DNA of 37,098 nt from Verrucomicrobiia bacterium. GTDB taxonomy: Bacteria > Verrucomicrobiota > Verrucomicrobiia > Limisphaerales > JAJOIW01. How positions within the stretch are numbered: the first letter of the stretch is position 1; the number at the start of each line of letters is the position of its first letter. Location of the stretch: positions 1 to 37,098 of the forward strand of contig JAUIAG010000015.1 of NCBI GenBank assembly GCA_030425355.1, read 5' to 3'. Under the pieces are notes generated by a model that saw only the letters and a program-made list of their open reading frames with translations, ran no database searches and was not told where the DNA came from. Positions 33,919 to 37,098 of this stretch are shown piece by piece. Position numbers and translations under genes: made by a program.

Positions 33919-34761
33919 TCACCGCAGTAACAGAACGGGAATGCGGGCATTTCTGATGACGCTGGTGCTGGTGCTTCCGACCAGAAACCGTCGGATCACC
34001 GAATGGCCGTAGGCTCCCATGATCATGATGTCGATATTGTGGGTCTGACAGTATTCATTGAGTCGGGGCTCGACATCCCCGCGGACCAGGCTGGTGGTGA
34101 CCTCGAATCCCTGTTTTTCAAGTGTCTCCGCTGCCCACTGCAGCTGGGACCGGCTGTTTTCACTCTCCTCGCCGACCGTGACGACATGACATGGAAATCC
34201 CTGGAAGAGAGGACTGCGACCGACCATTTCAACAGCCTTGCGGGTGGTGTTGCTGCCGTCGAAGGCGATCATGATCCTTTCGGGGGTTTTAAACGCCGGC
34301 GGACAGACCAGTATCGGCCGGTGGAGGCTGCGGACGACGCTCTCCAGTCTGCTGCCTATATGGGCTCCGAGGTTCTCATCGTGTTTGCCAAGGACGACCA
34401 GTCTGGTGTCCTCCTCGGCCTCCAGGAGGCATTCGACGAGGCTTCCGTGCCTTTGACGGGTTATCGGGTCGCTGACTCCGTCGGCAATGGCTCTTTCCTT
34501 CGCGCTGTCCAGCATCTTCTTTCCCTGTTCAAGGGCAAGGCGACCACGTCTTTCATCCAGTTCCGCGAGTTCCCGCAGCAGTGCCTCGCGGCTTCCCAGA
34601 CCGATGCTGCCGCTGAGATTGGTCCAGACCGGGTATTCGGACTTGTCGAGGACATGCAGCAGCTCGAGGGGGGCGTCCAGTCGGAGGCTGGCCCACGAAC
34701 TGTAGTCACTGACCGAGGTGGAGATGTCCGTGTTGTCTATGCAGGCGATGATGTTTTTCAT
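33919..34761 (-). CDS. Universal stress protein with two Usp domains
   Basis: This is a tandem UspA protein of 280 residues. Domain one (about 1-145) starts IIACIDNTDIS, and domain two (about 150-280) starts RIMIAFDGSNTTRKAVEMV. The second keeps the ATP-binding pattern G-x2-G-x9-G-S-T in MIMGAYGHSVIRRFLVGSTS, so nucleotide binding is likely there. It begins 15 nt after the stop of the SulP transporter gene, so the two are co-transcribed. Usp proteins next to SulP transporters are common, and a regulatory role on transport or acid stress is plausible. Confidence 0.92.
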   Translation of the reverse strand: MKNIIACIDNTDISTSVSDYSSWASLRLDAPLELLHVLDKSEYPVWTNLSGSIGLGSREALLRELAELDERRGRLALEQGKKMLDSAKERAIADGVSDPITRQRHGSLVECLLEAEEDTRLVVLGKHDENLGAHIGSRLESVVRSLHRPILVCPPAFKTPERIMIAFDGSNTTRKAVEMVGRSPLFQGFPCHVVTVGEESENSRSQLQWAAETLEKQGFEVTTSLVRGDVEPRLNEYCQTHNIDIMIMGAYGHSVIRRFLVGSTSTSVIRNARIPVLLLR

Positions 34762-34776
34762 GTGGCTGGTAGTGGT

Positions 34777-36255
34777 TCAATGGCTGATGAGGTTGTCGAC
34801 TGCTTCCGGTTTATCATGCTCGGAGAAGCGGCCCACGATGGTGGCGCTGGCTTCATTCAGGCCGATCAGCTCCACCTGCGTTCCCTCGCGGCGAAATTTC
34901 AGCACGACCTTGTCCAGCGCGGACACGGCGGTGATGTCCCAGAAATGTGCTTCGGTGAGGTTGATTACCACACGATCCACAGCTTCCTTGAAATCAAAAA
35001 ACTCAACAAATTTTTCAGCGGATGCGAAGAAGACCTGCCCGACGACGTGATACGTGCGGGTGGTCCGGTCCTCACTGAGACTGGATCGGACGTATTTGTA
35101 TCGGGCCACTTTGTTGGCAAAGAAGAGTGAGGCGAGCAAAACGCCCACAAAGACTCCGAGAGCCAGGTTGTGGGTGACGACCACGACAACCACTGTGGTA
35201 ATCATGACGATGTTGGTGCTCCTGGGATGCTTCCGCAGATTGGATATGGAATCCCAGCTGAATGTGCCGATGGAGACCATAATCATCACGGCAACCAGTG
35301 CCGCCATGGGGATTTGTGCGACCCACTCACCGAGGAAGACCACCAGGATCAACAGGAAAACACCGGCGCACAGGGTCGAGAGCCGCGTCCGCCCGCCTGA
35401 TTTGACGTTGATCACCGACTGGCCGATCATCGCACAGGATGCCATTCCGCCGAGGAGACCGGTGACGATATTGGCAAGGCCCTGGCCCTTGCACTCGCGG
35501 TTCTTGTCGCTGCCGGTGTCGGTGAGGTCATCGACAATGGTGGCAGTCATCAGGGATTCCAGCAGTCCCACCACCGCCAGCGGCACTGAATACGGAAGGA
35601 TGATGGCAAGCGTTTCCAGATTCAGTGGAACCTTGGGCCACAGAAAGACGGGCAGAGTATCCGGGAGCTCGCCCATGTCGCCGACCCGCCTTATGTCGAG
35701 ATCCAGAGCAATCGCCAGTATGGTCATCACCACGATATTGACCAGGGGGGAGGGTATGCTGCGGGTGACATAAGGAAAGAGGTAAATAATCGCAAGGCCT
35801 GCGGCCGTCATCGCATAGACCTGCCAGCCCACATTGGTGAGTTCAGGCAGCTGCGCCAGAAATATGAGAATCGCCAGGGCATTGACAAATCCGGTCACAA
35901 CTGACCGGGACACGAATCGCATCAGCGAGCCCAGCCGGAAAACTCCGGCGGCCACCTGGATCAATCCCGTCAGCAGTGTGGCCGCGAGGAGGTATTCAAG
36001 TCCGTGATCCCTGACCAGGTCCACCATCAGCAGGGCCATGGCTCCGGTGGCCGCTGAGATCATCCCGGGACGACCGCCCGCAAAGGCAATCACCACCGAC
36101 ATGGAAAACGATGCGTAGAGTCCGATTTTCGGATCCACACCCGCAATCGCTGAAAAGGCAATCGCTTCAGGAATCAGGGCCAATGCCACGACCATACCCG
36201 CAAGCAGGTCTCCGCGGAGGTTACTGAACCAGTTCTTTCTCAGGGAAACTATCAT
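34777..36255 (-). CDS. SulP family inorganic anion transporter with STAS domain
   Basis: This 492-residue SulP transporter has 12-14 hydrophobic helices in residues 1-395. [24 protein letters not shown] is the SulP N-terminal signature, and [20 protein letters not shown] is the second conserved block. A cytoplasmic STAS domain covers about 400-492 ([20 protein letters not shown], then [20 protein letters not shown]). SulP proteins carry sulfate, bicarbonate or other anions, and the substrate cannot be told here. ATG 36255 is the likely start, without a strong Shine-Dalgarno site. The downstream UspA gene is 15 nt away. Confidence 0.93.
   Translation of the reverse strand: MIVSLRKNWFSNLRGDLLAGMVVALALIPEAIAFSAIAGVDPKIGLYASFSMSVVIAFAGGRPGMISAATGAMALLMVDLVRDHGLEYLLAATLLTGLIQVAAGVFRLGSLMRFVSRSVVTGFVNALAILIFLAQLPELTNVGWQVYAMTAAGLAIIYLFPYVTRSIPSPLVNIVVMTILAIALDLDIRRVGDMGELPDTLPVFLWPKVPLNLETLAIILPYSVPLAVVGLLESLMTATIVDDLTDTGSDKNRECKGQGLANIVTGLLGGMASCAMIGQSVINVKSGGRTRLSTLCAGVFLLILVVFLGEWVAQIPMAALVAVMIMVSIGTFSWDSISNLRKHPRSTNIVMITTVVVVVVTHNLALGVFVGVLLASLFFANKVARYKYVRSSLSEDRTTRTYHVVGQVFFASAEKFVEFFDFKEAVDRVVINLTEAHFWDITAVSALDKVVLKFRREGTQVELIGLNEASATIVGRFSEHDKPEAVDNLISH

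Positions 36256-37098
<843 letters not shown>

Noticed and set aside
34003..35130. 375-codon plus-strand frame antisense to uspA and sulP
   Set aside because: Both genes on the minus strand are well supported by family motifs; the antisense frame shows none and follows their codon bias.

Overview
The window is a chromosomal stretch of a bacterium most likely belonging to the Verrucomicrobiota, and it contains no plasmid, phage or CRISPR signal. The assignment rests on protein style: a ClpC opening [19 protein letters not shown], a cysteine-rich FeoA, a membrane-anchored protein with a NLRKIGCPELTIRD motif, a REP-type transposase with the C-terminal FTDGLVIGSRNF block, and many genes without a Shine-Dalgarno site. 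This is recall of family features, not a search result. Coding density is high. Housekeeping genes are mixed with small accessory cassettes.

Layout. 1-2801: clpC with an intrinsic terminator. 2941-5789: a membrane PIN/TRAM protein, a GlcD-type FAD oxidase and a 57-residue membrane protein. 5814-8540 (minus): a BlaI repressor, an M56 antirepressor-like protease and an anchored protein of unknown function. 8636-12902: proA, an ATP-grasp-like protein, an endonuclease III relative and a polyprenol-phosphate-mannose-synthase-like GT2. 12921-14049: a RAYT transposase with an upstream palindrome. 14286-17349: an iron-uptake operon, feoA1-feoA2-feoB plus a small Cys-rich membrane protein. 17376-20225: a secreted esterase/SMP-30 fusion, divergent from a secreted ThuA-like protein. 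20320-22805: FMN reductase, DUF429 and an EgtD-like methyltransferase, tightly packed. 22916-23331: a zinc-ribbon membrane protein ending in a hairpin. 23370-23481 (minus): a candidate small RNA. 23592-28495: rlmI-like, tilS and ftsH with a terminator. 28597-31113: an EI24-type membrane protein and a metal ABC transporter (ATPase and permease). 30973-33788 (minus): HIT, phoH, ybeY and recO. 33919-36255 (minus): a SulP anion transporter and a UspA protein. 36256-36913: non-coding, leading to the 5' end of dnaK, which runs off the window.

The genes fall into a few themes: protein quality control (clpC, ftsH, dnaK), RNA and DNA maintenance (tilS, rlmI, ybeY, recO, PIN/TRAM, endonuclease III-like), metal handling (feo, Zn/Mn-type ABC) and envelope or secreted functions. 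The most distinctive items are the orphan minus-strand terminator preceded by a long-range stem, promoters whose -10 box sits only 6-8 nt before the start codon, the BlaI/M56/anchored-protein cassette, the seven-cysteine FeoA, and the ATP-grasp/endonuclease overlap.
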